A stretch of 5,063 nucleotides of DNA from Candidatus Zixiibacteriota bacterium. GTDB taxonomy: Bacteria; Zixibacteria; MSB-5A5; JAABVY01. Each line of letters opens with the position of its first letter. Positions within the stretch are counted from its first letter, which is position 1. The notes below the pieces were generated by a model. The model ran no database searches and had not been told where the DNA came from. It saw nothing but the letters and a program-made list of their open reading frames with translations. The DNA is taken from NCBI GenBank assembly GCA_014730285.1, contig WJIM01000069.1, positions 1-5,063 on the forward strand, written 5' to 3'. The translations under genes and the position numbers were made by a program. Shown in pieces: positions 1-5,063 of this stretch.

Positions 1-15
1 CTTCGTAAGATTATG

Positions 16-60
16 TATTACAACAATATAAGCGTTATTGGCATGATGTTTGTTGTAATA
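16..60. repeat. 11-bp perfect inverted repeat, TATTACAACAA / TTGTTGTAATA
   Basis: The arms are at 16-26 and 50-60, separated by 23 bases, and match at all 11 positions. The right arm covers the -12 part of the sigma-54-like promoter. The pair could be a regulator operator or a DNA/RNA hairpin, but an AT-rich repeat of this length may also arise by chance. The repeat is seen directly; its function is unknown. Confidence 0.45.
38..54 (+). promoter_or_regulatory. Sigma-54 (RpoN) -24/-12 promoter candidate for the PEP-CTERM gene
   Basis: The sequence TTGGCATG-ATGT-TTGTT matches the RpoN consensus YTGGCACG-N4-TTGCW except for two C-to-T changes, and the GG-N10-G spacing is exact. Transcription would start near 65, leaving a leader of about 47 bases before the ATG at 112. 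PEP-CTERM genes are known to be under RpoN and the PrsK/PrsR two-component system in some bacteria (for example Zoogloea), which makes the match more credible. The distal activator site would lie mostly left of the window. A weaker sigma-70 reading (TTGTTG at 50-55, GATAAA at 72-77) is also possible. Confidence 0.55.
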
Positions 61-94
61 AGCGGACGTACGATAAATAATCGATGACTCGCAA

Positions 95-102
95 AAGGAG
101 GA
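95..102 (+). promoter_or_regulatory. Ribosome binding site AAGGAGGA of the PEP-CTERM gene
   Basis: This is a near-perfect Shine-Dalgarno sequence, nine bases before the ATG at 112. It fixes that start and suggests strong translation. Confidence 0.85.
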
Positions 103-111
103 TTTTTTACA

Positions 112-777
112 ATGAGATTGAAGCTGATGCTTGCAATCGTTTTATCGATCGGACTAATGTCGAGCTCTGCAATGGCGCTTCCGGATCTTTATGCCGATGG
201 GGTTATGCAGACTCCGGCACAGGGTCCCAATGATGATCTGACTTTAACCCCTCTAAATCAGATGGTAAAGTTTGATCTTTTATATGAAGAAACTCCGCAT
301 GCCGACAGAAACACATTCGGCTATTACACCGATCTTGGCGTGGGTAACATGACTACAAGCATTTTCGACGACAATGATGGTGTTGGAACCAGTAAGGTCG
401 TTGATTTCGGGATGTCTTCACAGGTTGGCCTGTACCTGTTTAACGATCTGGATGACGATGGGGCCTTTAATGGCGACGATGTAATGCTGTTTTCACAGCG
501 TTCATTGACATTGCCCGATCCCCCGGGTTCGGATTACCAGTGGTTCCGCGGCTATGACGGTCTTGGCGGAGCGGTTCATAACTATGAATTCGATGGTCTG
601 GAGTTCACCGGAATGTGGGACGCCCTGCTGTTTATAGATGACGATCATGTCACCAACGGCAATCAGGACCATAACGATATGGTCGTTGGCATAACCGCAG
701 TTCCGGAACCGACAACCATGCTGCTTCTGGGTCTGGGTCTTGCAGGCGCCGGAATTATCCGCAGACGCAGGAACTAA
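112..777 (+). CDS. PEP-CTERM sorting domain protein with DUF4114-like segment
   Basis: This 221-residue protein is predicted to be exported and then processed by an exosortase (EpsH/XrtA type) for display at the surface or in the extracellular matrix. Residues 1-22 form a Sec signal peptide, with likely cleavage after AMA (22). The tail has the full sorting signal: VPEP at 197-200, a Gly/Leu-rich hydrophobic stretch at 203-216, and RRRR at 217-220. The mature part is acidic and has no cysteine. Residues 112-123 (DLDDDGAFNGDD) fit an EF-hand/dockerin-type calcium loop, with Asp at 1, 3, 5 and 12 and Gly at 6. Residues 172-195 contain FIDDDH followed by QDHNDMVV, resembling the D-x-D-aromatic-N-D signature of DUF4114. 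The middle region is not recognisable. The gene stands alone, with a sigma-54-like promoter upstream and a terminator 21 bases after the stop. The PEP-CTERM call is firm; the domain reading is moderate and the biological role is unknown. Confidence 0.93.
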   Translation: MRLKLMLAIVLSIGLMSSSAMALPDLYADGVMQTPAQGPNDDLTLTPLNQMVKFDLLYEETPHADRNTFGYYTDLGVGNMTTSIFDDNDGVGTSKVVDFGMSSQVGLYLFNDLDDDGAFNGDDVMLFSQRSLTLPDPPGSDYQWFRGYDGLGGAVHNYEFDGLEFTGMWDALLFIDDDHVTNGNQDHNDMVVGITAVPEPTTMLLLGLGLAGAGIIRRRRN

Positions 778-798
778 GATGAAATAAATCTTTGAGCT

Positions 799-830
799 AA
801 AAAAGGCAGTCATTTCTGACTGCCTTTTTT
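799..830. terminator. Bidirectional intrinsic terminator between converging genes
   Basis: GGCAGTCA (805-812) pairs with TGACTGCC (817-824) around a TTTC loop. Six A (799-804) and six T (825-830) extend the pairing to a perfect 14-bp stem. On the plus strand the T-run ends the PEP-CTERM transcript. On the minus strand the A-run becomes a U-run ending the cytochrome operon, whose stop codon is 13 bases away. Confidence 0.93.
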
Positions 831-843
831 ATTTATGCCTATT

Positions 844-2340
844 CTACTTGTTGGCCGATTTCAGGAACTCGTTTTTTAAGTACTGATGGATTATATAATC
901 CTGGCTGGATGTGTCTACCGGTTCCAGGTACTCATACGGATCGTTACCATCATAAGCCGCAATCGAATGACAAAGTGTGCAGTCATCGGAAATACCAACG
1001 CCCTCGGCGTCGACCAGATTGGGATTATGGCAGCGGAAACATCCGCCGTCTCCCCGGTGTCCGATATGGCTGGGATAACTGTTCCATCTTATCTTCATAT
1101 AAGGATGAATATTGCGCGCATATATGCTTTGCAGAACCGCAATGGCCGAATCTATCTCCGCAAAGTTCTGGCGGAGTATCTCGGGATATCTCCGCTGATA
1201 GAATCCGCGCACATGGTTGGCTATCTCTTCCCTGGCCTGAGCGGTATCATTATAAATGGGCAGGATTGCACCCAGTCCGACATTTTTTATAAACGGTATT
1301 GAACGGTTTATCAGTCCTTTTCTGATTCTCTCGTTAAGTGCTTTTTCAGGCTGTTCGTATATATGGGTGGCGCGGTTATGGCAGTCGACGCAGTCCAGAA
1401 CTCTCACGCTCTCGAACTCATCCTCATGCTCCTTAACCAATTCGATATTCTGATAACGTTTGAATGAGCCGTCGGGCTGCCTGACATCCACCCAGATCAT
1501 CTCCTCGCGTTCATCATCAACAGAAGCATACCGGATTTCATTCTCCTCCGCGATATGCCAGTGGATTCCCCTGCGCACATCTCTCTCGCCCACATCTATC
1601 TTAAGGCTTAAAGTCGTAAACTCCGGCGTAGAGAGACTGTCCTTCTTATAGTTGACGATTGTCTTGAGCCTCTGGCCGTAGAATTTATCCGGCCAGTGAC
1701 ATTTTTCGCAGGTTTCACGTGCCGGTCGAAGCTGATGCACAGGTGTCGGGATCGGCTGCTCATAAAGGCTGAAGGTAAGCGAGATAATCTGCCAGAGACC
1801 GTTTAGCTTGGCATCCACCAAAGCATCCACCCCCTCGCCCACATGACATTCCACACATTTAACACGTGCATGCGGGGAGGCCTGATAGGTCACCCATTCC
1901 GGATTCATAACCGTATGGCAGGCGGTGCCGCAGAAATGCGGCTCATCCATAAAATGCAGCATGCGGCTGGAAAGCACACTCAGAAAAGCTACATTTACGA
2001 TGGTAAAGATAGCTATCGTCCTGAATATTCGCGAGCCCAGAAACTTTCCCTCGGTCTCTTCCTTTTCGAACTGCTCCTGCAGAAGCTCCTTGGTTGATTT
2101 ACCGGTCTGCTTCTTGCGCCTGCGCCAGCCGATTGGAATCAGGATCAATCCGATAATAAAGATAGCCGGAAAGACCATATAATTGACCAGCCCGACATAG
2201 GCATTGGTAATAAATCCCAGGATCCGAACCAGCTCGAGTATTACGAAAGTGACAAAGGAGGAGGTGGTCAGAACAACCCCTGCCAGGCCGATTTTGTTTA
2301 ATGAAACACCGCGGATGAAACTTTTATATCTTCTAAACAA
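844..2340 (-). CDS. NapC/NirT-type membrane multihaem cytochrome c (six haem sites, three TM helices)
   Basis: This 498-residue protein is a likely quinol dehydrogenase handing electrons to the HAO-like cytochrome encoded just upstream. Hydrophobic helices lie at about 18-41, 50-71 and 107-127. The RRRKKQ-rich loop after the second helix (72-105) should be cytoplasmic, placing the haem region in the periplasm. The first haem site is CGTACH (137-142), a CX3CH spacing followed by V-M-N-P-E. Five CXXCH sites follow at 162, 211, 317, 434 and 454. Blocks such as SPHARVKCVECH, PIPTPVHQLRPARETCEKCHWP and GIHWHI are typical of the long NapC/NirT-like family, which is about twice the length of classical four-haem NapC or NrfH. 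The start is TTG at 2340, supported by GAGG six bases upstream and a 9-base gap after the preceding stop; no ATG lies before residue 55. The TAG stop is at 846-844. Family and topology are firm; the quinol-oxidising role is inferred from the family. Confidence 0.95.
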   Translation of the reverse strand: MFRRYKSFIRGVSLNKIGLAGVVLTTSSFVTFVILELVRILGFITNAYVGLVNYMVFPAIFIIGLILIPIGWRRRKKQTGKSTKELLQEQFEKEETEGKFLGSRIFRTIAIFTIVNVAFLSVLSSRMLHFMDEPHFCGTACHTVMNPEWVTYQASPHARVKCVECHVGEGVDALVDAKLNGLWQIISLTFSLYEQPIPTPVHQLRPARETCEKCHWPDKFYGQRLKTIVNYKKDSLSTPEFTTLSLKIDVGERDVRRGIHWHIAEENEIRYASVDDEREEMIWVDVRQPDGSFKRYQNIELVKEHEDEFESVRVLDCVDCHNRATHIYEQPEKALNERIRKGLINRSIPFIKNVGLGAILPIYNDTAQAREEIANHVRGFYQRRYPEILRQNFAEIDSAIAVLQSIYARNIHPYMKIRWNSYPSHIGHRGDGGCFRCHNPNLVDAEGVGISDDCTLCHSIAAYDGNDPYEYLEPVDTSSQDYIIHQYLKNEFLKSANK

Positions 2341-2346
2341 GGCCGG

Positions 2347-2350
2347 CCTC
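2347..2350 (-). promoter_or_regulatory. Ribosome binding site GAGG deciding the TTG start, overlapping the upstream stop
   Basis: On the minus strand the octahaem gene ends in TAG (2352-2350), whose G is the first base of GAGG. Six bases then lead to TTG at 2340. A weak SD, a rare start codon and tight spacing point to translational coupling, with lower output of the membrane partner than of the octahaem protein. Confidence 0.6.
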
Positions 2351-3675
2351 TATTTCTCTTCGAAGTATCCCTCATAAATCTCCTGCATCTCACCAGACTG
2401 AATTCTTTCCGTCAACTCACTGGTCTCGACTGTAAGCCATGAGTGCATGGGATCGTTTGCAATCAGGCTGTCGATAAAGGCATTTATCTCGGGATCATCG
2501 AATTTCCTGGCCTCCGGAAGCATCTTGAAGTAGAAGTGCTTGGCGACCTCATACATACCGTGCCACCAGGTATAATCCGGCCCCATCATAGCCGCGCCGT
2601 GACGTGCGCGACGTCCCTCATGATGCCAGAGCTCCCAGTAAACCCATTCGATCTCATTGGCGAAACTGGCGGGATGCTCGGTCAATTCCTTCTCATGTAC
2701 CATATCAAGTATAGCTTTGGCGGGTACTATAAATTTGTCGTTATACAACCTGACAACCGCATCGAACTGGTAATAATGCCCGTCGGCAAAAGCCGAGCCG
2801 TGGCAGGACTTGCAGACATCTTTCATACTGGCGCGCTTGGTCTGCCAATTGTCCTTCTTCTTTGAGATCGGCGGACGCAAAGTCCAGCTTATGCGTAAGC
2901 CGACATCATGACTTAACTCCTGATTCGTGGTCGCGGACATATGACAGGTGGCGCAGGTCGGGGCAACATAGTAGTCCTCACCCACCACCCACTTATCCGA
3001 CTCGAGATTCATCTTCTCGACATTGGTATAATATGTATTGCCGTGTTTCGATTCCTCATAGACCTCTTTCTGGGGATGATCCGGCCCCAGATGGCACTTG
3101 GAGCAGGCTTCCGGCTGACGCGCCTGGGCCTTCGAGAAGGCATGCCTCGTATGGCAGGCGTTGCAGGATCCCCTGGAGCCATCCGGATTCAACCTGCCGA
3201 TACCGGAATTAGGCCAGCTCTCTTTTGAAAGCTTATTGTATTCATCCTCATCAATCTTCACCTTGGCGCCATGACAACTCTCACAGCCCAAAATCGCGAC
3301 CGGATGACCTGCGGCAACATGCGCAAGATACGCATCATTCGATTCCAGAATCAGGCCGGCAGTGGCATGATATGAGGTGCTGACCTCCTCGGTTTCCTTC
3401 TGATGACATTTGCCGCAATCTTTTGGCGTAACCAGCGTTGCGATCAATGCTCCCTCATGCATGTATGCATCCGGCTCACCTTGTTTGGCGCCATGGCAGT
3501 CCAGACAAACGACCTTGTGGATGCCGTGGGCTGAGGTATACCATTGCTTATAAAGCCCCGGCGATTTTTCTTTATGACAGGTCATGCACTTCCCGGCCAC
3601 CTCAGGATCGACCGCCTGGCTGATACTGAATATAAAGATGCATATTAAAGCGGATACGATAATAATATTTTTCAC
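2350..3675 (-). CDS. Octahaem c-type cytochrome, hydroxylamine oxidoreductase (HAO)-like
   Basis: This 441-residue periplasmic enzyme has a signal peptide at 1-21 (cleavage after SQA) and eight CXXCH sites beginning at residues 30, 57, 87, 131, 171, 191, 241 and 288. The haem count, the CNACHTRHAFS block, the HDVGLRISWTLRPP block after haem 7, and the haem-free helical C-terminal part with WHHEGRRARHGA and GPDYTWWHG match the HAO family. No CXXCK site is present, which argues against NrfA. By family analogy the fourth site (CESCH, 131-135) should be the catalytic haem. True HAO carries a tyrosine cross-link to that haem; Y368 is the residue to test by alignment. It is shorter than ammonia-oxidiser HAO (about 550-570 residues) and has no C-terminal membrane anchor. 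The NapC/NirT partner 9 bases downstream suggests electrons flow in, so reduction of nitrite, NO or hydroxylamine is more likely than oxidation. The substrate is not determined. The start is GTG at 3675. Confidence 0.94.
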   Translation of the reverse strand: MKNIIIVSALICIFIFSISQAVDPEVAGKCMTCHKEKSPGLYKQWYTSAHGIHKVVCLDCHGAKQGEPDAYMHEGALIATLVTPKDCGKCHQKETEEVSTSYHATAGLILESNDAYLAHVAAGHPVAILGCESCHGAKVKIDEDEYNKLSKESWPNSGIGRLNPDGSRGSCNACHTRHAFSKAQARQPEACSKCHLGPDHPQKEVYEESKHGNTYYTNVEKMNLESDKWVVGEDYYVAPTCATCHMSATTNQELSHDVGLRISWTLRPPISKKKDNWQTKRASMKDVCKSCHGSAFADGHYYQFDAVVRLYNDKFIVPAKAILDMVHEKELTEHPASFANEIEWVYWELWHHEGRRARHGAAMMGPDYTWWHGMYEVAKHFYFKMLPEARKFDDPEINAFIDSLIANDPMHSWLTVETSELTERIQSGEMQEIYEGYFEEK

Positions 3676-3682
3676 CTCTTAC

Positions 3683-3688
3683 TCCTCC
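3683..3688 (-). promoter_or_regulatory. Ribosome binding site GGAGGA deciding the GTG start of the octahaem gene
   Basis: Read on the minus strand, GGAGGA lies seven bases before GTG at 3675. The residues that follow (MKNIII...) form a normal signal peptide n-region and hydrophobic core, so this GTG is the right start. Confidence 0.85.
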
Positions 3689-3823
3689 CGATATATTTAT
3701 TGGATATAATCCTTCGGAAAATTTCTCAAAATAAATGCCCTCGCTTTTTGGAAAAAATCAAATGCCATCAAAAGCTCCAATATACGGTTTTTATAAATCT
3801 CGGTCAACAAACAAGAAAATTCC

Positions 3824-3837
3824 TTGACCTGGATCAA
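3824..3837. promoter_or_regulatory. FNR/CRP-family regulator box TTGAC-CTGG-ATCAA
   Basis: The site matches the FNR consensus TTGAT-N4-ATCAA at 9 of 10 fixed positions. FNR, Dnr/NnrR and HcpR-type regulators that sense oxygen or nitrogen oxides use closely related boxes. It is centred about 155 bases upstream of the octahaem GTG. A minus-strand TATAAA at 3795-3790 would place the box centre near -47, not exactly the classical -41.5. The box also lies 218 bases upstream of the CsgG-family ATG. Assignment to the cytochrome operon is inferred from its likely anaerobic function. Confidence 0.6.
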
Positions 3838-3975
3838 ATCCATATTCGATTAATAGTGGAAATGACTTTTAGATGAAAGGATTCAAACACAGATATTTCC
3901 AAGTAAATGCTTGTTTTAATCTTCAACTTTTTTTAATTATTACTGATCCTGAGAATAGAGCAAAATCAATCCGGC

Positions 3976-4003
3976 TTGAATTCCTGTTTCTTACAGGTAT
4001 TAT
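3976..4003 (+). promoter_or_regulatory. Sigma-70-type promoter candidate for the CsgG-family gene
   Basis: TTGAAT (3976-3981, 4 of 6 to the -35 consensus) and TATTAT (3998-4003, 5 of 6 to the -10 consensus) are separated by 16 bases. Transcription would start near 4010, giving a leader of about 46 bases. A short inverted repeat, CCTGT-TTCTT-ACAGG (3983-3997), fills the spacer and could be a small operator. Confidence 0.4.
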
Positions 4004-4044
4004 GAGAATTTGAAATCTGAATGGAATAACCTGCATTATAAATA

Positions 4045-4051
4045 AAGGAGG
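4045..4051 (+). promoter_or_regulatory. Ribosome binding site AAGGAGG of the CsgG-family gene
   Basis: This is a consensus Shine-Dalgarno sequence four bases before the ATG at 4056, slightly close but usable. The next ATG (codon 16) would cut into the signal peptide, so 4056 is preferred. Confidence 0.8.
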
Positions 4052-4055
4052 AGAA

Positions 4056-4988
4056 ATGCTAAAGGATTTGAGGACTTTTCGGTTTGCGGGAATAACAGTG
4101 ATGCTGCTCGCCTTTTTTTTCATCACATCCGGCCTTACCGCCGATGATGGTGTGGGGATAAAGAAGCGAGTGATTGTGGGTAGTTTCGAGGACAAATCAT
4201 CCCATAACTGGTACCACGGTGTCCCGCCCGGACAGGGCATGGCCGACATGCTGATTACGGCTCTTGTTAAATCGGGCAAATTTAAAGTATACGAACGTGC
4301 CGCGTTGGATGAAATTCTGAATGAGAAAGGGCTTTCCGAATCAGATCTCGCCAACCCTGGCGTGGAAGCCTCGAAAAAGCTGCAAATAGGCGATTATCTG
4401 ATAAAAGCGGCCATAACCGAATTCGGCTACAAAGAAAAGGAGATAGGGGGAAGTATTTCCGGTTCGTTTCTCAAGGGCGGAAGCCTGACTGAGTATAACG
4501 GCCGGGTCGGAGTTGATCTCAGAATAATTCATATCGGCACCGGCGAGGTAATCACCGCCGAGGCAGTGGCAGCGGAGGAGAAATCGAGGTCACTGGGGCT
4601 GGCAACGGATAAATTCACTTTCGGTGATGTCAATACATTTGACGATCATGTCGTCGGCAAAGCTACACGCAAGGTCATCAATCAGATTGTTGAAAAACTC
4701 GACAAGCAGGCCGGCTCGGAGGCCTGGTCGGGAATACTGATCGTGGCCGATGACCTCATGTTCATAGATGCAGGAAAGGAGATCGGTATCAAGCCGGGGA
4801 TGAAATTCGAGGTCAAACGCTTCAAAAAAGAAGTCAAGCATCCCAAGACCGGCGAAGTGCTTAAGATCCTCTATGATGATATCGGCGTGGTCGAGGCCAC
4901 CGAAGTTGATGAGGGTATTACCACAGTAGTGCCGGTCTCAGGTTCGGGATTTCAGGAAAGCGATATTGTGGTTTCGATAAAAGATTAG
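4056..4988 (+). CDS. CsgG-family secreted protein with FlgT-like C-terminal domain, not a lipoprotein
   Basis: This 310-residue protein has a Sec signal peptide (1-29, cleavage after LTA). There is no cysteine anywhere in it, so unlike curli CsgG it cannot be lipidated. Residues 36-215 form a CsgG domain: RVIVGSFEDKS strand, GMADMLITALVKSGKFKVYER, LDEILNEKGL, then GDYLIKAAITEFGY and VDLRIIHIGTGEVI. In the loop before the first helix, N51-W52 followed by GVP lines up with N-F...AVP of CsgG, whose Asn and Phe form the pore constriction. Segments 127-150 and 170-197 sit where CsgG has its two membrane beta-hairpins. Residues 223-308 resemble the FlgT C-terminal SH3-like domain (IDAGKEIGIKPGMKFEVKR, HPKTGEVL, IGVVEATEV). 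No csgA, csgB, csgE or csgF gene is adjacent, so the cargo is unknown. It could be an outer-membrane pore or a periplasmic envelope assembly protein. Family call firm; function inferred. Confidence 0.92.
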   Translation: MLKDLRTFRFAGITVMLLAFFFITSGLTADDGVGIKKRVIVGSFEDKSSHNWYHGVPPGQGMADMLITALVKSGKFKVYERAALDEILNEKGLSESDLANPGVEASKKLQIGDYLIKAAITEFGYKEKEIGGSISGSFLKGGSLTEYNGRVGVDLRIIHIGTGEVITAEAVAAEEKSRSLGLATDKFTFGDVNTFDDHVVGKATRKVINQIVEKLDKQAGSEAWSGILIVADDLMFIDAGKEIGIKPGMKFEVKRFKKEVKHPKTGEVLKILYDDIGVVEATEVDEGITTVVPVSGSGFQESDIVVSIKD

Positions 4989-5008
4989 CAAAAGCGAAGA
5001 GCTTAGAT

Positions 5009-5038
5009 AAAAAGGCATGCATACATGCATGCCTTTTT
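5009..5038. terminator. Intrinsic terminator after the CsgG-family gene
   Basis: GGCATGCA (5014-5021) pairs with TGCATGCC (5026-5033) around a TACA loop, flanked by five A (5009-5013) and five T (5034-5038). It begins 21 bases after the stop codon. Like the terminator at 799-830 it is symmetric and could also stop a transcript coming from the right. Confidence 0.9.
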
Positions 5039-5063
5039 ATTTCTTACGATACAAGATTATATA

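Larger units (their letters stand above)
3676..4055. other. Divergent 380-bp intergenic control region
   Basis: This AT-rich, non-coding stretch separates the cytochrome operon (leftward) from the CsgG-family gene (rightward). It contains the cytochrome RBS, a TATAAA on the minus strand at 3795-3790, the FNR-type box at 3824-3837, a sigma-70-like promoter at 3976-4003 and the RBS of the CsgG-family gene. The cytochrome leader is therefore about 100 bases or more. I found no tRNA, clear riboswitch or sigma-54 site in it. Small open frames here lack good ribosome binding sites. Confidence 0.7.

Noticed and set aside
886..1302. Long plus-strand frames inside the membrane cytochrome gene
   Set aside because: They are antisense shadows; the minus strand carries haem motifs and conserved NapC/NirT blocks throughout.
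2340..2349. Ten-base palindrome AGGCCGGCCT between the two cytochrome genes
   Set aside because: It has no loop for an RNA hairpin and no T-run; it is too short to call an operator and sits inside the RBS-to-start spacer.
3705..3710. Perfect TATAAT on the plus strand
   Set aside because: There is no -35 element at a usable distance and the next plus-strand gene is about 350 bases away; likely chance in AT-rich DNA.
3873..4013. A 46-codon open frame on the plus strand in the divergent region (MKGFKHRYF...)
   Set aside because: It has no convincing ribosome binding site (only GGAAA ten or more bases away), no recognisable family, and overlaps the likely promoter of the CsgG-family gene.
3923..4354. 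A 143-codon minus-strand frame
   Set aside because: It is antisense to the start of the CsgG-family gene, whose signal peptide and domain pattern are clear; its own residues show no protein-like pattern.
1..5063. Similar sequence at the two window ends (TCGTAAGA near 3-10 and, inverted, near 5041-5050)
   Set aside because: Only eight bases match, with no flanking similarity; not enough to suggest terminal inverted repeats of an element.

Overview
The window holds four complete genes in three transcription units. In order they are a PEP-CTERM exported protein (112-777, +), a convergent two-gene multiheme cytochrome c operon on the minus strand (3675 down to 844), and a divergent CsgG-family secreted protein (4056-4988, +). 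The organism is probably a Gram-negative (diderm) anaerobe or facultative anaerobe with moderate GC. The grounds are a PEP-CTERM sorting tail, periplasmic and membrane c-type cytochromes with 14 predicted haems in total, and a CsgG-type outer-membrane pore protein. I cannot fix the phylum from sequence alone. Sediment or subsurface lineages rich in multiheme cytochromes (for example Desulfobacterota- or Zixibacteria-like groups) would fit, but that is inference.

Layout. Positions 1-111 are a leader with a good sigma-54-type -24/-12 element, an 11-bp inverted repeat overlapping it, and a strong ribosome binding site. Positions 112-777 encode the PEP-CTERM protein, which has a calcium-loop-like motif and a DUF4114-like acidic segment before the sorting tail. 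A perfect 14-bp stem (799-830), A-tract on one side and T-tract on the other, lies between the converging genes and can terminate both. On the minus strand the first gene of the operon (3675-2350, GTG start) is an octahaem cytochrome of the hydroxylamine oxidoreductase (HAO) type. The second (2340-844, TTG start) is a NapC/NirT-type membrane cytochrome with three membrane helices and six haem sites. The 380-bp divergent region (3676-4055) contains an FNR/CRP-family box, TTGAC-CTGG-ATCAA, and a plausible sigma-70 promoter for the CsgG-family gene, which ends in its own hairpin terminator (5009-5038).

How it works together. The NapC/NirT-type protein would take electrons from membrane quinol and pass them through its haems to the periplasmic HAO-like octahaem protein. 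This pairing suggests a reductive role on a nitrogen oxide (nitrite, NO or hydroxylamine), by analogy with the haoA/cycX pairs of Campylobacterota, rather than ammonia-oxidiser HAO chemistry. The FNR-like box fits control by low oxygen or nitrogen oxides. The PEP-CTERM and CsgG-family genes both concern the cell surface but are separate transcription units, and nothing here ties them to the cytochromes. I see no mobile element, CRISPR array, tRNA or rRNA. The gene families are all recognisable; the interest lies in their combination and regulation rather than in an obviously new system.
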